From: a virus
Virus record (IMG/VR): IMGVR_UViG_3300037485_001282
Coordinates: 62,001-126,000 of that record
Length of the DNA: 64,000 bases
Strand: one strand, 5' to 3'
The notes below the pieces were generated by a model. That model made no database searches and had not been told where the DNA came from. It was given only the letters and a program-made list of their open reading frames with translations. Shown piece after piece: positions 16,251 to 23,660 of this stretch (positions are counted from its first letter, which is position 1; the number at the start of each line of letters is the position of its first letter). The position numbers and the translations under genes are program-made.

Positions 16251-16267
16251 AAGACTCGGGGCTTTTT
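16236..16267 (+). terminator. Rho-independent terminator (attenuator) before the tRNA genes
   Basis: A perfect 10-bp stem, 16236-16245 with 16256-16265 (AAAGCCCCGA and its complement), a 10-nt loop and a TTTTT run. It lies between the promoter and the first tRNA, so by default it would cut off tRNA expression. That position, not at the end of a gene, is what marks it as an attenuator. Confidence 0.85.
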
Positions 16268-16297
16268 CTTTGACAAATATATAGGTTAAAATTATAT

Positions 16298-16379
16298 GGG
16301 GATGTGGCGTAATGCAGCCGCGCAAGTCTTAGGAACTTGTACCTTCCATGGTGTGTGGATTCAAGTTCCACCATCCCCA
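16298..16379 (+). tRNA. tRNA-Leu (anticodon TAG)
   Basis: Acceptor stem GGGGATG pairs with CATCCCC. The anticodon stem CAAGT/ACTTG encloses loop CTTAGGA, with anticodon TAG at 16330-16332. There is a long variable arm (about 15 nt, ACC/GGT stem), and T-arm GTGGA/TCCAC with loop TTCAAGT. CCA is not encoded. The D-loop lacks the usual GG pair (TAATGCA). It would read CTA and by wobble other CTN codons. A class II tRNA. Confidence 0.88.
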
Positions 16380-16383
16380 CTAC

Positions 16384-16465
16384 GAGTATGTCCCATAGCG
16401 GCAATTGGGAGGCGCTGTAAACGCCTTGGATTTATCCTTCGAAGGTTCGATTCCTTCCATACTCA
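16384..16465 (+). tRNA. tRNA-Tyr (anticodon GTA)
   Basis: Acceptor GAGTATG/CATACTC, D-stem CCCA/TGGG, anticodon stem AGGCG/CGCCT with loop CTGTAAA and anticodon GTA at 16417-16419. It has a long variable arm of about 14 nt, and T-arm GAAGG/CCTTC with loop TTCGATT. Bacterial tRNA-Tyr is class II, and this one is. Only 4 nt separate it from tRNA-Leu, so the two must be processed from one transcript. Confidence 0.93.
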
Positions 16466-16470
16466 TTTTT

Positions 16471-16554
16471 GGATCGTTAAATCATCGGGGATGATCTTTG
16501 CTTGGAAAGCAAATGGAGGATAAAAACCTTGAGTTTCGACTACTCAGCGATCCG
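16471..16554 (+). tRNA. tRNA-Ser (anticodon GGA)
   Basis: Acceptor GGATCGT/GCGATCC (one T-G pair) with discriminator G, as in serine tRNAs. Anticodon stem TTTGC/GCAAA, loop TTGGAAA, anticodon GGA at 16504-16506. Long variable arm, T-arm TGAGT/ACTCA with loop TTCGACT. Reads TCC and TCT. Confidence 0.92.
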
Positions 16555-16560
16555 TTATCT

Positions 16561-16641
16561 GGAAAACAAAGCAGTCAGGGATTGCCGTCGCCTCGAAAGC
16601 GAATGGACCTTCGGGTTGCGTTTCGAGTACGCTGTTTTCCG
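16561..16641 (+). tRNA. tRNA-Ser (anticodon CGA)
   Basis: Acceptor GGAAAAC/GTTTTCC with discriminator G. Anticodon loop CTCGAAA with anticodon CGA at 16594-16596; the outer anticodon-stem pair is a mismatch. Variable arm with GGACC-TTCG-GGTT hairpin; T-loop TTCGAGT. Reads TCG, a rare codon in this AT-rich genome, which makes its presence notable. Confidence 0.9.
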
Positions 16642-16644
16642 TTT

Positions 16645-16728
16645 GGAATATCAACTCTACAAGGTAGAGCCTTCTTTGCTAAAGAAGTGGTGCCTAATAA
16701 GCATTTGGGGCAGTACCAAGATATTCCG
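16645..16728 (+). tRNA. tRNA-Ser (anticodon GCT), with an atypical T-loop
   Basis: Acceptor GGAATAT/ATATTCC with discriminator G, D-stem CTCT/AGAG, anticodon stem CTTCT/AGAAG with loop TTGCTAA and anticodon GCT at 16678-16680. Long variable arm. The T-stem TTTGG/CCAAG forms, but the T-loop is GGCAGTA rather than TTCRANY, so the universal T54-T55 are missing. Either it is functional with an altered elbow or it is decaying. Reads AGC and AGT. Confidence 0.83.
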
Positions 16729-16733
16729 TATTT

Positions 16734-16820
16734 GGCAAGTTAACCAGTCAGGCGATTGGCGCTGTTTTGAAAGCAGAGGGTTCCCGAATAGGGAATGGGT
16801 TTCGATTACTCAGCTTGCCG
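16734..16820 (+). tRNA. tRNA-Ser (anticodon TGA)
   Basis: Acceptor GGCAAGT/GCTTGCC (one T-G pair) with discriminator G. D-stem CCA/TGG; anticodon loop TTTGAAA with anticodon TGA at 16768-16770. Variable arm built on TTCCC/GGGAA; T-arm TGGGT/ACTCA with loop TTCGATT. Reads TCA. With the other three it completes a full set of serine decoders. It ends 6 nt before the convergent polymerase gene. Confidence 0.9.
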
Positions 16821-16826
16821 TTATTT

Positions 16827-17816
16827 TTAACCCCAATTAAAATGGGCTTCTATTTCACTTTCATTTAACTTAGGAACTTCCCAGTTAAGTAAGTTAAAGA
16901 ACTTTGAGAGTGGATTAAAGAAGGCTTTTTCGAATTGATGTTCTCTATCGACATATTCTTCAATATTCAATTCATTAATCCACTTTTCTTTATATGAGAT
17001 TACGTTACTATTCCAGTCTCTACCTGTTTTGGTGTGGATAAGTTTAATCTTATCGCCTTCATATATCAAATCATATTTAGTTCTTAAATCCTCGTTCTCT
17101 AATAGAACATCATTATAGAGAATACTTCCTCTAATGTGAATAGGGGTTCTGTGGAACTTTCCTTTCTCATTGAAACTATCTAGGTACTTTTTAAGATTAT
17201 TTGCTGTACTTGGAAAGGCAATATCGTCAATATCAGCAACTAAAAATTTGCTTCTAACATCTTTTAATTTACTTATAATCAACTCTCTATTAGTAGTTTT
17301 AAGCATCTCAAACAAGCAGTCTTTCATATGCTTCTTAGCTAATTTAGGAGTTGAGGATCTTACGAGTTCAATTCCAGTTGCTTTAAGTTTATCGACAGCC
17401 ATCTTAGATTCACCATCATAAACTACCCACATTATATACTTCTTTTTCTCTAGGAAAAAGGATCTTCTAGAAACTTTTTCAACTTTAAAGGAAATCTTAT
17501 TTTCCTTGCAGTTATAGCGACTTAAAGATAACGCATCCATCGAACGGTTAATAATATTCGATACAAAGGGAACTATTTCGTCGTTAATAAATTTAATGAC
17601 TGGTTCTATTTTTTCTGGGTCGGTATTATTCCGATCAGGTATATGAAGAGAATCCAGGATTTTACCTATATCGACATAAAGCGAATTATGTACTAAGATA
17701 CCATTAGCGAAAAAGGTATTTGGTGCGTCTTCCATACCTATGTCATAAACTTCTTGTTCGACTGTCCCGTCCGAAACAAGTTCGATTGATTCTATTTCAT
17801 CTATATAATAATTCAT
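16827..17816 (-). CDS. 43: DNA polymerase gp43, C-terminal half, preceded by intein C-part
   Basis: The second piece of a fractured family B polymerase. From the ATG at 17816 (GAGGAA just upstream), the first 44 residues are the C-terminal part of a split intein: VYDIGMEDAPNTFFANGILVHN, blocks F and G with the terminal His-Asn. Splicing would join the N-extein at Ser (SLYVDIGKIL), rebuilding the catalytic motif YADTDSLYVD. The remaining 285 residues are the palm and thumb (KKKYIMWVVYDG), ending near AHFNWG. An earlier start four residues upstream is possible. Confidence 0.93.
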   Translation of the reverse strand: MNYYIDEIESIELVSDGTVEQEVYDIGMEDAPNTFFANGILVHNSLYVDIGKILDSLHIPDRNNTDPEKIEPVIKFINDEIVPFVSNIINRSMDALSLSRYNCKENKISFKVEKVSRRSFFLEKKKYIMWVVYDGESKMAVDKLKATGIELVRSSTPKLAKKHMKDCLFEMLKTTNRELIISKLKDVRSKFLVADIDDIAFPSTANNLKKYLDSFNEKGKFHRTPIHIRGSILYNDVLLENEDLRTKYDLIYEGDKIKLIHTKTGRDWNSNVISYKEKWINELNIEEYVDREHQFEKAFFNPLSKFFNLLNWEVPKLNESEIEAHFNWG

Positions 17817-17817
17817 T

Positions 17818-19467
17818 TTATTCCTCATTCCAAATAAATTTTATGTGTCCGCAGTCCCATACTCTTCTATAGTTATTATTAATCATATTAGAAAATTCTG
17901 TTAACGTTTCATCATAAATTGGTAATATTTTTTTTAAATTCTCTTTATAACATTTAAATCTACTTACATATATTTCTTCATCTTTAACATAAAAATAGTT
18001 TGGAGAAGATAACCCACTATGTTTAAATCCAATATTTTCAAAATTTTTGCCATCAGATAATCTAAAATCGCACACAAATAGAACCTCTCTTGGGGTGAAT
18101 TTTTCTTTAAAATAATCAAACAATATTTTTTCGCTTTTGAAAATGCTTATGTTATTTAAATTACAATATCTTGTTATCTCCCACTGGTGTTTGGTGTTTG
18201 AGCAAATACCCATTACTGATATTATCGCGTTGTTATAAAATAACCCAATTTTTATTTTTGATAATTTTACTCCATTTAAATTATTATGGGTACAAAAATT
18301 ATTAAATTCTTTATCTGAAATTTCTTTAACTACACATTCGCTCGCGTCTATAATGTTGCTGATTTTATTTAATTTATTCTTTATTATCGATTTCCAAATC
18401 TCCCTCTTCACAACATTTTTCCACTCAAATTCGAACATATGCAATAATTCTATATTTTTTTCTTTACATAATATTGTTTTATTTGCATGATAATTTTTCT
18501 CTTTTTCAGTTTCTTCTTTATTGAACGAATGCCAATAATTACCATTGAATTCAATAGCCAGATTTTTATTTGGAACAAAAATATCAATTTCTTTCGGGGG
18601 TATAATATATCGCACATTTTCTACTATCGATTCATCGAGTTCCTTGATAAAATCACATACCTCTTTTTCTTGATGTGATCTAATTTGGCTGCAATATGGA
18701 CAACCATAGCCAGATTTATGATCATTTGGCGTTTGCCAAAATGACCCATGCTCTTTACATTTTATTTCTACTTTTTCTTTAGCTGATCGGTAAACGACAA
18801 AACTATAATCATAAAGATCGCCATGTGATTTTTTAAAATCAACTATAGTTTCTTCTTGTGTTTTAAATGATCTTATGCTATTAAATTCGTTAGCGCATTT
18901 AGGGCAGCCATGTCCTAATAAGTGAATAGATGGTAATTGAAAGAATACACCGTGCTTTTTGCAGTGTATTTCTAATTTTTTGTCTTCCGTAAAGTTATTT
19001 ACGTAAGAATATAAGTTATTGTGTTTTTTATTAAGTAACTCATCCCATTTCTCGAACGAATAACTCAGCGCCTTACTAATGTTTTCTCTTTTGCATATTG
19101 GACAACCTATTCCCCTAAAATGAGGAGCAGGGGCTTGCCAAAAAGAGCCATGCTTTTTACATATTATTTCTACTTTTTCCGAACAAGATACATATTTTAC
19201 TTTTGAGTAGTCATATTTGTATTTGTGTTTTTCGTTAGATTTTTCTATAAACATTTCGTTGGTGAATGTTCTTTTAAGGGCATATGATTCTCTTCTACAA
19301 ATTGGGCACCCTAGGGTTCTACTAATATCTGCGTTTCTTTTTTTAAATTTTATACTGTGTTTATTACAAAACAGTTCTATTATTTTCTTGTCGTGGTCTA
19401 AAATTTTAATTACACTCACATGCGGCAAATGTTTTTCCACTCTAATTTTTATCTGATCAATGTTCAT
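17818..19467 (-). CDS. Homing-type endonuclease (Vsr-like) lodged in the fractured polymerase
   Basis: A 549-aa protein between the two polymerase genes. Residues 1 to about 265 contain four tandem zinc-binding repeats of the form C-x2-H(G) then GCPxC (CKKHGSFWQAP, GCPICKRE and similar). A nuclease domain follows: EIDIFVPNKNLAIEFNGNYWHS (D, E and H as in Vsr-like EDxHD enzymes) and LLHMFEFEWKN. A C-terminal domain shares WEITRYC and FVCDFRLSDGKNFENIGF with the protein at 48031-49824. Such genes sit between split-intein halves in environmental T4-like phages and probably mobilise the insertion. It has its own late promoter and AAGGA ribosome site. Confidence 0.88.
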   Translation of the reverse strand: MNIDQIKIRVEKHLPHVSVIKILDHDKKIIELFCNKHSIKFKKRNADISRTLGCPICRRESYALKRTFTNEMFIEKSNEKHKYKYDYSKVKYVSCSEKVEIICKKHGSFWQAPAPHFRGIGCPICKRENISKALSYSFEKWDELLNKKHNNLYSYVNNFTEDKKLEIHCKKHGVFFQLPSIHLLGHGCPKCANEFNSIRSFKTQEETIVDFKKSHGDLYDYSFVVYRSAKEKVEIKCKEHGSFWQTPNDHKSGYGCPYCSQIRSHQEKEVCDFIKELDESIVENVRYIIPPKEIDIFVPNKNLAIEFNGNYWHSFNKEETEKEKNYHANKTILCKEKNIELLHMFEFEWKNVVKREIWKSIIKNKLNKISNIIDASECVVKEISDKEFNNFCTHNNLNGVKLSKIKIGLFYNNAIISVMGICSNTKHQWEITRYCNLNNISIFKSEKILFDYFKEKFTPREVLFVCDFRLSDGKNFENIGFKHSGLSSPNYFYVKDEEIYVSRFKCYKENLKKILPIYDETLTEFSNMINNNYRRVWDCGHIKFIWNEE

Positions 19468-19485
19468 AAGGTATATCCTTAATCA

Positions 19486-19493
19486 TATTTATA
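19486..19493 (-). promoter_or_regulatory. Late promoter TATAAATA for the nested endonuclease
   Basis: TATAAATA on the minus strand in the 39-nt gap between the polymerase N-part and the endonuclease. It is one of only two minus-strand copies noticed, and is placed so that the endonuclease is made late, independent of early polymerase mRNA. Confidence 0.65.
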
Positions 19494-19506
19494 TAAATTT
19501 TAACAT

Positions 19507-21642
19507 TTATATGACTATAATTTTATCTCCAATTTTTAGGTTATGTGATTCTTTGTTTACCATGTTACTATTGGCGTCAATAGTAATTAACGGATGATCA
19601 GATGTAACTGTAATTGTTTTTCCTGATTTCGTTTTTATCTTATATAATTTCTTTTTTGTCAGATGCTTTTCTATATATTTGACTTTGCCAGAAATTACAT
19701 TTGATATGGTCGAATCAAACATAGGTAAAAGTAAGTTATTAGGGAAAACGAATTCTCTTCCATCATAATTTTTCTTGAAATTGATTGGTTCTTCTGTTTT
19801 TAATTCGGAAAAAATATCTTCTATTGCTATGTTTCTATTTTTACCTAAGTCATTGATAACCATGGACTTAGCCACGGAATCGGTATCTGCGTATATACAA
19901 ACATCATTAACGTTAATTGCGTTGTGTCTTTTCGCTAATTCCGTATCTTTAAATTTAGTTAAAAAATAGTTCTGAACCGTATCATTTACTGTTTTCGTTA
20001 TAGATTGTCCAGTTAAAGTCACCGCCATAGCATTATCTAGGTCATAAAATCTTGAATAAGGTGTCGATAAAAACCCATAAACAGAGTTCAAAAGCAGTTT
20101 GTAGTTGATTTGACGAGCATCGTGGGCGCTATATTCTGCTTTATTATTGTTTCTTTCTGCTTCTAACATTAACTCTTTATAATATTTTCTTTTATCAAAC
20201 CATTCAGAAATAAACGAAGGAACAATACCTTTAACATCTTGGCGATAGATAGCCCCATTGCCAGCCAAGCAGAAATTCTTTGCTTTAATTAACTTTGCTA
20301 GTTCCCTTATAGAAGTTTCTATGCCACTAAAAGTTACTAAATAGTCATCTATATCTTTACCAGCGATTAACTTACGTAAATCTGGAACATATTGACCATC
20401 GACTCTTCCTATTTTAGTTTCTGGGCTAATGTTCCAACCCATCATAATAGAAGGATACAATGAAGTAGCATCGAAAGATACCGTCCATTCATGTAGTCCC
20501 TTTATAGGATCTTTAACGTAACCACCTGGAAACTTTTTAGGTTCTATGTCTCGTTTCACATCTGGAAGAACAATATTTTTCTTTGATAGTTCCGATAAGA
20601 AGGCACCATCAAGGACTCTAACAGTTTTCTGATAGAACTCGAAAGGAACTCGGCAACCATAGCAGAAACTGAAGAGAATATTTAGGAACTTCTTTTTTGC
20701 TTCTAGTTTCTTTAGGAGTCTAACGTCATGGACATTATACTCTACATATTTCTGCCAGTCGTTATTATAGAGATCAACTAGAGTTCCTGTGTATTCTAGT
20801 TTACGTTCCCCTAGTTCCTCTTCAGCAATAGAATCTAATTTCCAGCTTGGTCTAGCGGAAAAGGTATATGTTTTAAATACTTCTAACATATCAATACAAG
20901 AGATGCCAGCAATTGAATAAGTTTTCTTAATTTTTCCATTTTTCAAAGTAGTTTCTATTTCTTTAACTACTCCAATGGGACTTAAGTCACTTGCAGCGTC
21001 TTCGTGGAAGATTTTGTTAATTCTATTTACTATGTAGGGAATATCGAAAAAGTTACTATTCCAGCCACTAAGGAAATCTGGGTGACTGTTTCTAACAAAG
21101 GTCATGAATTGGTTTAGTAATTCATTTTCATTTGATATGATAGTTTTTTCGTATTTCTCGTTTGCTTCATCTAGGAAACTTGTATTAAAGTCTCTTTCAG
21201 CAAATATAAAGTATTTTTGCTGTTTAGTTGACCAAACAGTAATAATAGTTATTGGGAAGTTAGCATCTTCTGGTTTAGGGAATCCTTTTTCAGAATGCAC
21301 CTCAATATCCAATAACCATATATCGAAGTCAGGAATGGTTAGTTCCTGACCTAGATAGTGGCTAACTATAAACTTAGTTTCTAGTGGAATGTCTGATTCA
21401 AACAGTTCCATTCCACTTGCTTTAAGTCTTTCGATTTTCTTTTTATATGCGTAGATGGTATCTGTTTCTATTTTTCTTGCTGGATCACCGAAAATAGTTT
21501 TATATTCTGGATTCTTTAAGAGTTTATCTTTCAAGAAAAAGAATAGAGGAGCGGGAAGACGCTTATGAACTTTATGTCCATCTTCATATTCCCACAGATT
21601 TATTTCTGACTTTCGGTAATCAACAAAAATATTAGAATACAT
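19507..21642 (-). CDS. 43: DNA polymerase gp43, N-terminal half, fused to intein N-part
   Basis: First piece of the family B replicative polymerase. Residues 1-588 carry the 3'-5' exonuclease (LLDIEVHSEKG with D112 and E114; WNSNFFDIPYIV; YNVHDVRLLKKLE), motif A (SFDATSLYPSIM) and motif B (INYKLLLNSVYGF), stopping inside motif C at YADTD. Residues 589-711 are the split-intein N-part: Ser1 as nucleophile, block B at VTSDHPLIT (TxxH), and a tail LKIGDKIIVI. Trans-splicing with 16827-17816 would give about 873 residues, near T4 gp43. Confidence 0.94.
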   Translation of the reverse strand: MYSNIFVDYRKSEINLWEYEDGHKVHKRLPAPLFFFLKDKLLKNPEYKTIFGDPARKIETDTIYAYKKKIERLKASGMELFESDIPLETKFIVSHYLGQELTIPDFDIWLLDIEVHSEKGFPKPEDANFPITIITVWSTKQQKYFIFAERDFNTSFLDEANEKYEKTIISNENELLNQFMTFVRNSHPDFLSGWNSNFFDIPYIVNRINKIFHEDAASDLSPIGVVKEIETTLKNGKIKKTYSIAGISCIDMLEVFKTYTFSARPSWKLDSIAEEELGERKLEYTGTLVDLYNNDWQKYVEYNVHDVRLLKKLEAKKKFLNILFSFCYGCRVPFEFYQKTVRVLDGAFLSELSKKNIVLPDVKRDIEPKKFPGGYVKDPIKGLHEWTVSFDATSLYPSIMMGWNISPETKIGRVDGQYVPDLRKLIAGKDIDDYLVTFSGIETSIRELAKLIKAKNFCLAGNGAIYRQDVKGIVPSFISEWFDKRKYYKELMLEAERNNNKAEYSAHDARQINYKLLLNSVYGFLSTPYSRFYDLDNAMAVTLTGQSITKTVNDTVQNYFLTKFKDTELAKRHNAINVNDVCIYADTDSVAKSMVINDLGKNRNIAIEDIFSELKTEEPINFKKNYDGREFVFPNNLLLPMFDSTISNVISGKVKYIEKHLTKKKLYKIKTKSGKTITVTSDHPLITIDANSNMVNKESHNLKIGDKIIVI

Positions 21643-21965
21643 CAGGCATCCTTATTTTCTACTATGTCGAAATTAGCTGCTGATGGATTAGCTTCCATCC
21701 ACTTAGCAAAATCTAATGGATCAACTCCAATTTGCAATAGAACATCTCTAGCAAATAAACGAGAGTCACCATATAAAGAAGCATTAAGATTCTTTAAGAA
21801 AGAATTGGCATGTTCAAAGTGAATATGCGTTCTCTTTTCGGTAACGTCATCTTGATAGAACTCGGTTCTATTAGTTGAGATCTTTCCATTATCCATGATT
21901 TCGATCTGGATACGGAATTGCACCTTGGGCTTGGGTGGCTTTTTTTCTTTAGGTTCTTTTGGCAT
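21642..21965 (-). CDS. Small basic protein, unknown
   Basis: A 107-aa protein of unknown function. The first 15 residues are lysine/proline-rich (MPKEPKEKKPPKPKVQ). The rest has FRIQIEIMDNGKIS and HFEHANSFLKNLNASLYGDS. The ATG at 21965 has a full AAGGAGG ribosome site six bases upstream, the strongest in the area, implying high expression. The frame is open 11 codons further up, but without a better site. It overlaps the polymerase start by one base. Confidence 0.6.
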   Translation of the reverse strand: MPKEPKEKKPPKPKVQFRIQIEIMDNGKISTNRTEFYQDDVTEKRTHIHFEHANSFLKNLNASLYGDSRLFARDVLLQIGVDPLDFAKWMEANPSAANFDIVENKDA

Positions 21966-22032
21966 TATGTGCCTCCTTGTGGGGAGCAATAATACCATAA
22001 CTTTTTCATTTGTAAATAGGCAGTTTTTAAAT

Positions 22033-23121
22033 CTATTTTATTTTGAATGTTTTCTCGTATAATCCGTAGTTTTCTGGATTTTCCATCCAGCGTTTATTAA
22101 GTTCGGTTTTTCCTGCTTCGAGACTATTATTCTTAAAGTTCAAATCTTTTTCGAACTTTTTAAGAGCCTGATACCACTCATCTACTCTGTTTTCAACGGA
22201 AACTACTCCGTTAATTAAATCATACGGCCCAATGCCCTTTCCTATTGATGAACATAGACAAGGGAGACCCATTGCAGAAAATTCTAATAGTTTTAAATCA
22301 GACTTAGCGTAATTGAAAATATGGTCTTTAATGGGTATTATTCCAACATCAGCGTTTATTTCATCCATTTTTTGTGGATAGTCATAAAAATCTTCCCATT
22401 CATGGAACTCAACCTTACCTAAAAGTTCTGGTGGCATTGTTCCCATAAATACCCATTCAAATTCGTTAATAGTTTTATAAATTAAAGGCAAAAGAAACTC
22501 CATATCCCCGCCTTTTGCTATATGACTTGAGGATCCAGACCAAAATATACGCATTTTTTTACTTGTATTAAATTTATTTCGCTTTCCACAACCGTACCAA
22601 AGATGCTTTGGTAAAAAATTAGGAATAACTACTGAATTTTTTACATTATGCTTTTCTTCATAATAGTCTTTTAAAAACTGGGTACTAAAAGTAACTACAT
22701 CCGACATATTAAATAAATCTATTAAGTTATTTTTTCTGGTTTGAGTGTAGTATCTATAAGCCTCTATGTTACAAGGCTCTATCTCATGAACCAAGTCATC
22801 TAGATCAAAAGTTATTCTAGTTTTAAAGTTGTTTTTAGTGATTAGTTTCTTGTATTCGTAGATATAGGATTTTTGGCGATGAGTTGTTTGTCGCTGAAAT
22901 CTTAGCCAATCCATATTAGAAATATATGTTATATCAAAATTAAATCCGAATAAAAAGGGACTAACAAAGTTAGATTTAGAAATTAAATAAGAAAACGGAA
23001 TAAAGGTTCTATAAAAACCGCACCCAGCCGTATCGCTTGGGAAATTTAATACACAAGTATGTGGTGGTTTAGGTGATTTAAAAAGTTTTTGTAGATCTGT
23101 TTTAGCTTGGTCTGATGGCAT
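22033..23121 (-). CDS. GT-B type glycosyltransferase
   Basis: A 362-aa protein with glycosyltransferase family 4-like features: an N-terminal FPSDTAGCGFYRTFIPFSYL; VTFSTQFLKDYYEE and VVIPNFLP at the domain junction; then MRIFWSGSSSHIAKGGD and the C-terminal LLEFSAMGLPCLCSSIGKG, the nucleotide-sugar binding EFxAxGxP region. It is separate from the sugar cassette at 1-5266 but could use a nucleotide sugar made there. Acceptor unknown. Confidence 0.75.
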   Translation of the reverse strand: MPSDQAKTDLQKLFKSPKPPHTCVLNFPSDTAGCGFYRTFIPFSYLISKSNFVSPFLFGFNFDITYISNMDWLRFQRQTTHRQKSYIYEYKKLITKNNFKTRITFDLDDLVHEIEPCNIEAYRYYTQTRKNNLIDLFNMSDVVTFSTQFLKDYYEEKHNVKNSVVIPNFLPKHLWYGCGKRNKFNTSKKMRIFWSGSSSHIAKGGDMEFLLPLIYKTINEFEWVFMGTMPPELLGKVEFHEWEDFYDYPQKMDEINADVGIIPIKDHIFNYAKSDLKLLEFSAMGLPCLCSSIGKGIGPYDLINGVVSVENRVDEWYQALKKFEKDLNFKNNSLEAGKTELNKRWMENPENYGLYEKTFKIK

Positions 23122-23178
23122 TTTGTTCCTTTAAAAGTTTTTGTAAAATGGGTATAATAATTATTAAGTGAGGAAAAT

Positions 23179-23649
23179 ATGAAAAAAGCAAAGTCTCCGA
23201 GAATTTTTAATTCGATTAGAAAAAGTCGATCTTCTTCAACCCCAGATAGATATTATATCGATAAAAATGAATATTTGAGGGAGTTACTTAAATTCAAGAA
23301 AACTGGGAAATCTTCTGAACGATTGGGTGAATTATTTAAACTACATGTAGATAAGATGGGAACATCTTTTGCTTTTAAGAACTATACCTACTTAGATGAG
23401 ATGAAATCAGATGCTTTAATCTTTCTTTTAAAATATGCTAATAGATTCGATCCCGAGTTTATATCTGACAAAGTTCAAGGAACTACTTGCTTTTCATATT
23501 GTTCTACTATAATATACAGAGCTTTCATTCAGACGATAAACCGAGAACAAAAATACGCCAATTTAAAAAATGATATTATTCAGAATCAAGATCATTTAAA
23601 TGGTAGTGCGCCAAAGGCAAGTATTTTTGATGAGATGACATTAGATTAA
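23179..23649 (+). CDS. 55: Late sigma factor gp55
   Basis: Directs RNA polymerase to TATAAATA late promoters. The 156-aa protein has the gp55 pattern: YYIDKNEYLRELLKFKKTGK, a basic helix, DEMKSDALIFLLKYANRFDPE (region 2-like) and FSYCSTIIYRAFIQTINRE. It stands first in a plus-strand 55-47-46 group, as in T4. The start has GAGGAAAAT ahead of it, and a TATAAT at 23153-23158 is a probable -10. Confidence 0.9.
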   Translation: MKKAKSPRIFNSIRKSRSSSTPDRYYIDKNEYLRELLKFKKTGKSSERLGELFKLHVDKMGTSFAFKNYTYLDEMKSDALIFLLKYANRFDPEFISDKVQGTTCFSYCSTIIYRAFIQTINREQKYANLKNDIIQNQDHLNGSAPKASIFDEMTLD

Positions 23650-23660
23650 AGGATTTTATA

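Noticed and set aside
16270-16298. A constitutive promoter just after the attenuator
   Set aside because: The TTGACA is perfect but the best -10 would start transcription inside tRNA-Leu, so it cannot make the full operon; kept only as a caveat.
16222-16840. Several overlapping open frames through the tRNA cluster
   Set aside because: They are accidental frames across tRNA genes; no ribosome sites, and each strand region is fully explained by tRNA structure.
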